From the NCBI GenBank assembly GCA_946480545.1, contig CAMLKY010000003.1, positions 1 through 15,606 on the forward strand: 15,606 nucleotides of DNA. The letters run 5' to 3'. Below, one piece after another: positions 1-5,996 of the stretch. The notes beneath the pieces were generated by a model. It was given only the letters and a program-made list of their open reading frames with translations, was not told the origin of the DNA and did not search any database. Within the stretch, counting starts at the first letter, position 1. The number at the start of each line of letters is the position of its first letter. The position numbers were made by a program, and so were the translations under genes. Source of the stretch: an uncultured Acidobacteriota bacterium. GTDB taxonomy: Bacteria > Acidobacteriota > Blastocatellia > Pyrinomonadales > Pyrinomonadaceae.

Positions 1-28
1 CGCACCGCTGAGACTATTACTGCTTCTT

Positions 29-733
29 TCATAGTTCTTTTGAGTCTGGTCCAAATATGTGACAAACGACTGAACTCGTATCCGAAACACTCCGACCGCT
101 CCGCACCAGATAGCCGCCGGCTGTTAATTCAAACGTCTGCCTCGGATATGCGTTGTCGTGGCCACGCTCGGCTGCGACGAACAATACAAGCGGACTCGAC
201 GATATTCTAAACTCGACCGCTTGCGAGAATTTCGGTTCACGGAGCATCGCCTTTGCTGCCTCCACGAGCTCATATGCTGTGTTAGCGGACTCCCACTCGA
301 TCAACATGCCGACAGAACCACTAATGCCAGGGATCCACGTCGCCATATTTCCCTCCGTACTAAGGACAAATGCCTGTCCCCCCGCAACGTCGATCACACC
401 AGCGAGCTCGTTAACATCGCAAGCAGCGTCGTAGTCAGTCGCCACCTCAAGTCCCCATCGACTTTGCGCTCCCACTATCCTTCCATCAGATGGGGCATCG
501 CTACCTTCCCACCCGCCTAAGTGGCTTTGTTCCATCACGATCAAAGGCCCACCGTCACCCGCAACCCATTGGAGCTGTGGCGACTCGTCGGTCAGCAACG
601 CAACCCTTGTCGAGTCCCCAAGCTCCGTACAGTGCGCCGGTTTGGTCAGGTTCGTCAACGCCACATGCAACTGGGACAGCGTATCGACGAAACCCAATCG
701 CTCACCTACAGCTTCTGGAGACATGTCCACCAT
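29..733 (-). CDS. Imm21-like immunity protein
   Basis: The 234-residue product resembles the Imm21 family of predicted polymorphic-toxin immunity proteins. The visible signature starts near residue 55 with QWVAGDGGPLIVM and a Trp-Glu-Gly at 75-77. It continues with a Tyr-Asp-x-Ala-Cys stretch at 101-105, AGVIDVAGGQAFVL at 111-124, a Trp-Ile-Pro at 133-135 and SSPLVLFVAAERG at 179-191. No signal peptide or membrane segment is seen, so it is likely cytoplasmic. Residues 1-52 lie outside the family core. The ATG at 733 is the only ATG before the core, with an in-frame stop 15 bases upstream, but a TTG at codon 46 is a possible alternative start. No clear Shine-Dalgarno sequence is present. The gene upstream is a tRNA deacylase, not a toxin; any partner would lie beyond the left edge. 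The family call rests on remembered motif patterns; the toxin partner is unknown. Confidence 0.68.
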   Translation of the reverse strand: MVDMSPEAVGERLGFVDTLSQLHVALTNLTKPAHCTELGDSTRVALLTDESPQLQWVAGDGGPLIVMEQSHLGGWEGSDAPSDGRIVGAQSRWGLEVATDYDAACDVNELAGVIDVAGGQAFVLSTEGNMATWIPGISGSVGMLIEWESANTAYELVEAAKAMLREPKFSQAVEFRISSSPLVLFVAAERGHDNAYPRQTFELTAGGYLVRSGRSVSDTSSVVCHIFGPDSKEL

Positions 734-820
734 TCCGTTTCTGAATCAAGCCTGCCGGCCTTGCCTTCGACAATCCACGAGCTAGACCGAGCGGGATTTG
801 CTCTTGTCACCAACCTCAAA

Positions 821-1300
821 TCACACCGCCACATTCACCATTTCAGCACCCAACGACTTTTCCAAAACCTTCGGATCGATCTCCACCAAAAACCCACGCT
901 TCCCGCCGTTGAGGTAGATCTTCTCCAGATCAAAGATCGAGCTCTCGACATAAACCGGCATCCTCGTCCGCAGGCCGAACGGGGATGTCCCGCCGACCAA
1001 GTAACCCGTTAACTTAGATGCCCGATCCGAGGTCACCGGCTTCACGGCCTTTACGCCGAGAAATCGGGCCAGGTTCTTCGTCGACACTTCCCGGTCGCCG
1101 TGCATCAGTATGATCAACGGCGTCTTCGAATCGGTTTCAAACACCAACGTTTTGATTACCGCATGCTCATCAACACACAACTGCTTAGCCGACTCCTGCG
1201 TCCCGCCTTTCTCCACATACTTGTACAAGTGCGGAACGAAATCTACCTTTCTGTCCCGCAGAAACCGCACCGCCGCGGTGACTGGTATATCGACTGACAT
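821..1300 (-). CDS. ybaK: YbaK/EbsC-type aminoacyl-tRNA deacylase
   Basis: This 159-residue protein matches the YbaK branch of the YbaK/ProRS editing-domain family, which hydrolyses mischarged Cys-tRNA(Pro) in the cytoplasm. Visible family blocks are TPVxxFL-like VTAAVRFLRD at 7-16, DEHAVIKTL at 44-52 with the conserved lysine K50, LMHGDREVS at 65-73, TGYLVGGTSPFG at 98-109 and YLNGGKRGFLV at 129-139. Length and ends agree with the family. I chose the ATG at 1300; a GTG lies one codon upstream at 1303. An A/G-rich stretch (GAAGAAAAGAAG) ending about five bases before the ATG may serve as a weak ribosome site. The leader is formed by the heptamer palindrome at 1311-1390, which separates this gene from tag. 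Confidence 0.93.
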   Translation of the reverse strand: MSVDIPVTAAVRFLRDRKVDFVPHLYKYVEKGGTQESAKQLCVDEHAVIKTLVFETDSKTPLIILMHGDREVSTKNLARFLGVKAVKPVTSDRASKLTGYLVGGTSPFGLRTRMPVYVESSIFDLEKIYLNGGKRGFLVEIDPKVLEKSLGAEMVNVAV

Positions 1301-1310
1301 CACGCTTCTT

Positions 1311-1390
1311 TTCTTCAGTGAATAGTTGATAGTGGCAAGTGGATAGTGAAAAAACTATCCACTTGTCACTAGCAACTATTCACTGAAGAG
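1311..1390. repeat. Palindrome built from 7-bp repeat units
   Basis: Two 37-base arms (1311-1347 and 1354-1390) are reverse complements with three mismatches, around a six-base A-rich loop. Each arm is itself a period-7 array of five units starting AGT, for example AGTGAAT and AGTGGAT (plus strand, 1317-1351). The same unit recurs at 2562-2712 and 14394-14501. The right arm runs into the tag gene and supplies its TGA stop at 1380-1382 and its last codons. The left arm ends 16 bases before the ybaK ATG. As RNA it would form a long hairpin, but no T-run follows, so a classic terminator is not indicated. Confidence 0.88.
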
Positions 1391-1946
1391 ATCCGCACTC
1401 GCGATACCTGAAACAACTCACGAGATGATCATTCACCATCCCGGTCGCCTGCATGAACGCGTACATGATCGTCGAGCCGACGAAATTGAATCCACGCTTT
1501 CGCAGATCCTTTGAGATCGCATCCGAGACATCCGTCTTTGCCGGAACATCGGTGCTCGACTTTCTCTTGCCGTCGATCGGCTTGCAGTTCACGAATGACC
1601 AGATGTACGCGTCGAACGAGCCGAACTCTTTCTGCACTTTTAGATACGCCTTTGCGTTCCCGACGGCCGATGCGAGTTTCAGACGATTGCGAACGATGCC
1701 TTCGTTTTGGAGAAGCTTTTCGATCTTCTTCTCCGTGTATCGTGCGACCTTATTCACATCGAATCCATCGAACGCTTCGCGATAATTCTCACGTTTGCGA
1801 AGGATCGTGTCCCAGCTCAATCCGGCCTGTGCACCTTCGAGGATCAGGAATTCAAAGAGCTTCTTATCGTCATGCAGCGGCACGCCCCACTCCTCATCGT
1901 GGTAGCGGATCGCAAGTTCGTTCGATGGCCAGGTGCAGCGTTTCAT
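1380..1946 (-). CDS. tag: DNA-3-methyladenine glycosylase I
   Basis: The 188-residue product is a full-length Tag enzyme, which excises 3-methyladenine from alkylated DNA in base-excision repair. It lines up with E. coli Tag along its length: MKRCTW at the N-terminus, HDEEWGVP at 16-23, LEGAQAGLSW at 36-45 with the catalytic Glu37, KRENYR at 51-56, WSFVN at 116-120, SDAISKDLRKRGFNFVG at 141-157 and VNDHLVSC at 171-178. The zinc-site ligands Cys4, His16, His174 and Cys178 are all present. The ATG at 1946 gives the family N-terminus; a GTG seven codons upstream lies inside the REP-like repeat and is rejected. There is no obvious Shine-Dalgarno. The stop codon and the last codons are supplied by the heptamer palindrome. 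It lies downstream of dinB on the same strand, 54 bases away. Confidence 0.96.
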   Translation of the reverse strand: MKRCTWPSNELAIRYHDEEWGVPLHDDKKLFEFLILEGAQAGLSWDTILRKRENYREAFDGFDVNKVARYTEKKIEKLLQNEGIVRNRLKLASAVGNAKAYLKVQKEFGSFDAYIWSFVNCKPIDGKRKSSTDVPAKTDVSDAISKDLRKRGFNFVGSTIMYAFMQATGMVNDHLVSCFRYRECGSLQ

Positions 1947-1952
1947 ATTGTG

Positions 1953-2007
1953 CCGTTCGGAGTGCACGCTTTAGCCTGTAACAAGCTAAAGCTTGCACTC
2001 CTAACGG
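1953..2007. repeat. REP/BIME-like inverted repeat pair
   Basis: Two 25-base arms (1953-1977 and 1983-2007) are inverted copies with three mismatches, separated by GTAAC. Each arm contains a GGAG tetranucleotide followed by a small imperfect palindrome: CACGCTTTAGCCTG in the left arm, and a perfect CAAGCTTTAGCTTG when the right arm is read on the minus strand. GGAG plus a short hairpin, in inverted pairs, is the layout of REP elements mobilised by REP-associated tyrosine transposases (RAYTs). The pair fills almost the whole dinB-tag gap and provides the dinB stop codon (TAG at 2001-2003). No RAYT gene lies in this window. Confidence 0.75.
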
Positions 2008-2555
2008 GGAAATCCCTCGGCCTCCGTCACACGTTTCGCCTGACGAAAATGCCGTTTCGTGTGTTCGACCAGAACCGTGTACGCGTCGTCGAGTGTGTAA
2101 GTGAAGACGGACAAGAAAGGCGAGCTGACTACGGTTTTCTTTCGGTCCGCTCCGGCACACGCTTCTACCTTCCGATTTACTTCGTCGATGTGCGACGCGA
2201 AGCGGTCGACGATGTCCCCGCTGACGTCGCTCGGCGGAACGATGTCCTTCGATGGGGCCTTCGCTTTCTTCGAATCCTCGGACACGGCCCGGATCAGAAA
2301 CCGTCCCATCATCCCCGTGAACGGCGAATAATTCTGAAAAAACGTGTTCTTCCTGTTCCCGCTCGCGAGCTTGTCGAACTCAGCGTAGAACTGCTCGTTC
2401 GTTTTGATTATGTGCTCGAAGCACTGGCCGATGCTCCAGCCATCGGGCCGCGGCTTCCAATTGAGCTGTTCGGGTGTGAGGCCGCCGAACGAAGCCCGAG
2501 TGTCATCCGCAACCTGCTTGAGCGCCGACGTTATCTGCGTTATCCGTTCGTCCAT
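2001..2555 (-). CDS. DinB-family (DinB_2-like) protein
   Basis: The 184-residue product has the four-helix DinB/YfiT-like fold signature: LTPEQLNWKPRPDGWSIGQC at 26-45, the usual entry motif of the DinB_2 group, then a metal-site histidine His48 and a C-terminal HxxxH pair (His165, His169 in VEHTKRHFRQAKRV). These three histidines typically bind a divalent metal. Members include thiol-dependent S-transferases and many of unknown function; the substrate cannot be told here. Length fits the family. The ATG at 2555 is only six bases from the heptamer array at 2562 and has no Shine-Dalgarno. The stop codon lies inside the REP-like pair. Its neighbour tag is a DNA-repair gene, but shared regulation is only a guess. 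Confidence 0.87.
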   Translation of the reverse strand: MDERITQITSALKQVADDTRASFGGLTPEQLNWKPRPDGWSIGQCFEHIIKTNEQFYAEFDKLASGNRKNTFFQNYSPFTGMMGRFLIRAVSEDSKKAKAPSKDIVPPSDVSGDIVDRFASHIDEVNRKVEACAGADRKKTVVSSPFLSVFTYTLDDAYTVLVEHTKRHFRQAKRVTEAEGFPR

Positions 2556-2561
2556 AAGCTT

Positions 2562-2712
2562 AGTGAATAGTGAATTGTAAATCGTAAATACTTCGTCGAA
2601 ACAAACTCAGCTTCAAATACTTACTACCTACTAACAAAGGCCTCGCCATCCATTTTAAAGAGAGCTGGGTGCCGCACGCCCTCTATTCGCTATTACGATT
2701 TACCGTTTACTA
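2562..2712. repeat. Inverted pair of heptamer arrays around a 94-bp core
   Basis: This occupies the whole dinB-fadN gap. The left array (2562-2589) holds four exact-period units on the plus strand, beginning AGTGAAT AGTGAAT and continuing with TGTAAAT and CGTAAAT. The right array (2684-2712) holds four related units on the minus strand, including AGTAAAC and GGTAAAT, with one unit short by a base. The core between them (2590-2683) shows no reading frame or strong hairpin I can identify and does not resemble the core of the third locus. The right array supplies the fadN stop: TAG at 2710-2712 followed directly by TAA. Confidence 0.82.
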
Positions 2713-5115
2713 GTTCCTCAACGGCTTCCCTGTTTTCAACATCGCGGCGATGCGCTCCTGAGTCTTTCGCTCACCGCACAGCGATAGAAACGCCTCGCGT
2801 TCGAGGTCGATCAGGTACTGCTCGGACACATGTGCCGGGTGGTTCATGCCGCCGCCGCTCATGATGTTTGCGAGCTTCTTCCCGATCACCTCATCGTGAT
2901 CCGAAATGTACCCGCCCCGTTTCATCATGTGCAGGGCCAGCTTCATCGCCGCCTGTGCCGATTCACCGAGCACGAGAATGTCGGTCCGCTCAACCGGCGG
3001 GACAAAGCCCGACGCCGACAGATTCAATACTTCCTGTTTCGCGTCTGCGATAAGCCTGTCGCCATTCATCGAGATCGAATCGACGTCGCGAAGGAAGCCC
3101 CACGCCTTTGCTTCCTGTGCCGATGTCGCGACTTTTCCCATTCCGAGAAGCTCGAAAACTTTCTTCAGAAAGGCGAGCGGATCGGCATCGGGAACATTCG
3201 CCGCAGCATCCATCGCACGCATCGTCATTTCCTTCGTTCCGCAGCCAGCCGGGATAAGACCGACGCCAACCTCGACCTGACCCATGTAAGTTTCAGCCGC
3301 TGCCCTGACGCGATTTCCGTGCATCGAGATCTCGCATCCACCGCCCAGCGTCAGTCCGTACGGCGCCGTCACAACCGGCTTCGCCGAGTAACGCAGCCGC
3401 ATGATCGTCCGCTGCAGCGCCGCTACCATCATGTTGATGTCGTCCCACTCCTCTTCCTGCGCCGCGAGCAGGAGCATCATCAAATTCGCACCCGCCGAAA
3501 AGTTTCCTCCCTGGTTCCCGACGACCAGGCCGATGAAATTCTTATCGACCTCGTCGATCGCGAAGTTCATCATCTGGACGGTATCGCCGCCGATCGAGTT
3601 CATCTTCGAATGGAACTCGAGACACGCGACCCCGTCGCCGATGTCGATAAGAGACGCTCCCGGATTCGTCTTGATCACGCCCGTGCGATCCTTGATCGAT
3701 TTCAGCAGCAGTACGCCCGGCGGCTGCGGCATCGGTTTGTATTCGCCGCCGACCAGATCGTAGTAGAACTTCTCGCCATTCTCGGACTTGTAGAAATTCT
3801 CTGCACCGGCCTCCAGCATCCGCTCGACGTTCGCGGGTATCGGTTGTCCTTCGCTCCGCATCCGCTCGACGGATTCACGTACGCCGATGGCATCCCAGGC
3901 CTCGAACACACCGATCTCCCAACCGAACCCCCACTTCAGCGCGTTATCAACCTCGACGATCGTGTCCGCGATCTCAGGAATACGGTTCGCCGCGTAGCGC
4001 GAAATACGTGACGAAGTCTTCCAGAGAAATTCCCCGACGCGGTCATCGCCCCAGACGAGCGTCTTCACACGCTTCGGGAGATCGTCTATCCCCTTCGCCG
4101 CTTCTATAGATGGAAACTTCGTTTTCTCCTGCGGCTTGTACTCGAACGTGTTCAGATCGAGCTCGAGAATGACGCGATTTCCATCCGCGTCCTTTGATTT
4201 CTTATAGAATCCGCCGCCCGTCTTATCACCCAGAAGCTTGCGTTCGAGCATCTGGCTGATGACGTCCGGGATCTGGAAGGCTTCTCGGTCTTCGTCGTCG
4301 GGAATCGCGGGATAGAGATTCTTGTTTACATGCACCAACACATCCAGACCAACCAAGTCAGAAGTACGGAACGTAGCGGACGACGCATGGCCGATCGCCT
4401 TACCGGTCATCTGATCGATCTCGGTCGGTGTGAAGCCCATCGCGAGCATCTCGTGCACGGTGGCCATCATTCCAAATGTGCCGACACGATTCGCGATAAA
4501 GTTCGGACGGTCCTTCGCCGGCACCACGCCTTTTCCGAGACGTTGGTTCAGGAAACCCGAAACCTTGCACGCCATCTCGCCATCGGTCCACTCGGTCGGG
4601 ATAAGCTCAACAAGCTTCATGTACCGCGGCGGATTGAAGAAGTGAACACCGACGAAATGCGATTTGAAATCGTCGGAGAAAGGCTCGGCGATCGATTTGA
4701 TCGGGATGCCGCTTGTGTTCGTCGCAATGATCGATCCCGGCTTGCGGTTCTTTTCAACCTCGGCGAAGACCTTGTGCTTGATCTCGAGATTCTCGACAAC
4801 CGCTTCGATAACAAGATCACAATCTTTGAGCTTCGCCATATCGTCGCTGAAGTTGCCGAGCGAGATCAGCTTAGCGTTGTCGGCGAGCATGAACGGCGCC
4901 GGGCGTAGTTTCTTCGCGGCTTCGAACAACGATGCCACCAGGCGATTTCTCACCTGCGGGGATTCAAGGGTGAGCCCCTTTTTCTCCTCTTCAGGCGTAA
5001 CCTCGCGCGGAGCAATATCGAGAAGCAACGTCGGAATTCCTGCGTTTGCGAGATGAGCGGCGATGCCGGCCCCCATCGTACCCGCACCGAGGACGGCTGC
5101 CTTTGAAATATTCAT
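2710..5115 (-). CDS. fadN: FadN-type 3-hydroxyacyl-CoA dehydrogenase / enoyl-CoA hydratase
   Basis: This 801-residue two-domain enzyme performs the hydration and NAD-dependent oxidation steps of fatty-acid beta-oxidation. The order is dehydrogenase first, hydratase last, as in Bacillus FadN and opposite to E. coli FadB/FadJ. The dehydrogenase half has the Rossmann motif GAGTMGAG (10-17), NTSG (133-136) and GVHFFNP (156-162), with a His158/Glu170 catalytic pair. The C-terminal crotonase domain (about 480-700) shows GNQGGNFSAGANL (533-545), GGGCE with Glu595, and Glu615 in GQVEVGVGLIP, the spacing expected for the two hydratase glutamates. The extreme C-terminus EREAFLSL...TGKPLRN is also FadN-like. 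I chose the ATG at 5115, which gives the FadN-like start MNISKAAVLGAG and leaves a promoter just upstream. An ATG at 5172 would add 19 residues but lies inside the operator. No thiolase or acyl-CoA dehydrogenase follows. Confidence 0.95.
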   Translation of the reverse strand: MNISKAAVLGAGTMGAGIAAHLANAGIPTLLLDIAPREVTPEEEKKGLTLESPQVRNRLVASLFEAAKKLRPAPFMLADNAKLISLGNFSDDMAKLKDCDLVIEAVVENLEIKHKVFAEVEKNRKPGSIIATNTSGIPIKSIAEPFSDDFKSHFVGVHFFNPPRYMKLVELIPTEWTDGEMACKVSGFLNQRLGKGVVPAKDRPNFIANRVGTFGMMATVHEMLAMGFTPTEIDQMTGKAIGHASSATFRTSDLVGLDVLVHVNKNLYPAIPDDEDREAFQIPDVISQMLERKLLGDKTGGGFYKKSKDADGNRVILELDLNTFEYKPQEKTKFPSIEAAKGIDDLPKRVKTLVWGDDRVGEFLWKTSSRISRYAANRIPEIADTIVEVDNALKWGFGWEIGVFEAWDAIGVRESVERMRSEGQPIPANVERMLEAGAENFYKSENGEKFYYDLVGGEYKPMPQPPGVLLLKSIKDRTGVIKTNPGASLIDIGDGVACLEFHSKMNSIGGDTVQMMNFAIDEVDKNFIGLVVGNQGGNFSAGANLMMLLLAAQEEEWDDINMMVAALQRTIMRLRYSAKPVVTAPYGLTLGGGCEISMHGNRVRAAAETYMGQVEVGVGLIPAGCGTKEMTMRAMDAAANVPDADPLAFLKKVFELLGMGKVATSAQEAKAWGFLRDVDSISMNGDRLIADAKQEVLNLSASGFVPPVERTDILVLGESAQAAMKLALHMMKRGGYISDHDEVIGKKLANIMSGGGMNHPAHVSEQYLIDLEREAFLSLCGERKTQERIAAMLKTGKPLRN

Positions 5116-5149
5116 ATTCTTGATTAAAACCCCGGGTTCTATATCCGAA

Positions 5150-5179
5150 AGTATAACTGAATGAGTATTCATTCAACAA
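5150..5179 (-). promoter_or_regulatory. Sigma-70-type promoter for fadN
   Basis: Read on the minus strand, a -35 TTGTTG (5174-5179) and a -10 TATACT (5150-5155) are separated by 18 bases. This predicts transcription starting near 5143 and a leader of roughly 28 bases before the ATG at 5115. A transcript from here would lack the ATG at 5172, which supports the shorter protein. The operator occupies the spacer. Confidence 0.7.
5158..5175. promoter_or_regulatory. FadR (TetR-family)-like operator
   Basis: The 18-base site TGAATGAGTATTCATTCA has perfect 7-base inverted arms (TGAATGA/TCATTCA) around GTAT. It agrees with the consensus I recall for Bacillus FadR sites, TGAATGAnTAnTCATTCA, at every fixed position. 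FadR is a TetR-type repressor released by long-chain acyl-CoA. The site lies between the -35 and -10 of the fadN promoter, a position suited to repression. No TetR gene is in the window, so the regulator is inferred. Confidence 0.75.
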
Positions 5180-5308
5180 CTTCGACCCGCTCGAAAAGCC
5201 GCCTGATGAGCATGTTTTAGGTACAGGAGAGGTCAGACGGTCTCGGCGTTACGGTTTAGATTGGTTTCTGCGCCGGTAGGGCGCGTCGAATCATTCGATG
5301 CGGTTACG

Positions 5309-5515
5309 ATGTTCAAGAAAGGTGTCGAAGCCGATCCCGGCTCGGGAGAGCTCCGCTTCAACCTCGCGGTCGCCCAATTAGCAAATGGAAACAAGGAAGG
5401 GGCACTAAGCCAATATCGGGTCTTGAAAGTTGAAGATGCGAAACTTGCAGACCAGCTCTATCGAATTCTATTTCACGACAAGGTAATTTTCGTTGACGGG
5501 CTCGAACGGCGATGA
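5309..5515 (+). CDS. Short TPR protein, probable 3' remnant of a larger gene
   Basis: This open frame encodes 68 residues from the ATG at 5309, or 84 from a TTG at 5261. It reads as the end of a tetratricopeptide-repeat protein: FKKGVEADP (second helix of one repeat), then GELRFNLAVAQLANGNKEGA and LSQYRVLK (a full repeat), then a short cap. The frame remains open upstream to 5210 and residues there (ALRFRL...GR, 5246 onward) look like a decayed preceding helix. This suggests the 5' part of a longer TPR gene has been lost. No ribosome site or signal peptide is visible. It is divergent from fadN and ends eight bases from the end of the converging DUF1992 gene. Either a tiny TPR protein or, more likely, a gene remnant. 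Confidence 0.5.
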   Translation: MFKKGVEADPGSGELRFNLAVAQLANGNKEGALSQYRVLKVEDAKLADQLYRILFHDKVIFVDGLERR

Positions 5516-5523
5516 CCCGCACG

Positions 5524-5835
5524 TCATTTCCGACGGCTGTCGAGACGCAACCGCAGTGCGAGCTTTCGTTCGTTTATCCGGGCGGTAAGGGCCGCTCGCT
5601 TCGGTTCCTCAGCGGTTTTTAGCTGCTCGGTGAGGTCCGCTATCTCGTTGAAGATCTCAACCTCTTCCGGAACAAAGTCGTTCGATTTCAGTATCGAGAA
5701 TGCCATTCGAAGGTCTTCAGGCGTATTGAAATATGCGGAAAGATCGATCGGCTTTCCCGCACCCGGCAAGTCATCGAACTCGCCTCGGGCGATGGCTTCT
5801 TTGATCCTTTTTTCGATTGCGCTTTCGATTGACAT
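5524..5835 (-). CDS. DUF1992 / DnaJ-homologue subfamily C28-like protein
   Basis: The 103-residue product carries the conserved DUF1992 (DJC28_CD) block: an amphipathic start IEKRIKEAIARGEFDDLPGAG (8-28) followed by KPIDL and PEDLRMAFSILKSNDFVPEE (39-58), then a charged helical tail. Despite the family name there is no J domain with an HPD motif. Proteins of this type are small and cytoplasmic with no firmly established function. The ATG at 5835 gives the normal family start; a possible AAGGA lies about ten bases upstream. It converges on the TPR remnant. Confidence 0.88.
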   Translation of the reverse strand: MSIESAIEKRIKEAIARGEFDDLPGAGKPIDLSAYFNTPEDLRMAFSILKSNDFVPEEVEIFNEIADLTEQLKTAEEPKRAALTARINERKLALRLRLDSRRK

Positions 5836-5996
5836 CTCTTAAGAATCCTTACGAATAATTCATTGGACAGGTTGCCGAAATCATCGGATACTTTTCAACC
5901 TGCAAAGCACTCGATGTTCAGTTGAGGATTGGCATGCTTTCCACATTCTCCCTGCTTTGCTTATTCAGAAAATCAACTACATAAGAGGAAACAACG

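Noticed and set aside
29..1300. The Imm21-like gene and ybaK as a toxin-immunity pair
   Set aside because: YbaK is a conserved tRNA-editing enzyme with all family motifs intact; there is no sign of toxin function and an 87-base gap separates the genes.
1311..1390. CRISPR-like array
   Set aside because: The units are 7 bases with no spacers and lie in an inverted palindrome, with no cas gene near.
1707..2570. A 287-codon open frame on the plus strand across tag and dinB
   Set aside because: It spans two genes and the REP-like pair in antisense, has no domain signature and is explained by codon bias of the minus-strand genes.
2830..4011. A 393-codon open frame on the plus strand
   Set aside because: It is antisense to fadN, with an Arg/His-rich composition and no motifs; the fadN frame is unmistakable.
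5829..5859. TTGACA ... AATAAT as a plus-strand promoter for the PG-binding gene
   Set aside because: The spacer is 19 bases, the -35 lies inside the DUF1992 start codons and the target ATG is about 137 bases away; likely chance.
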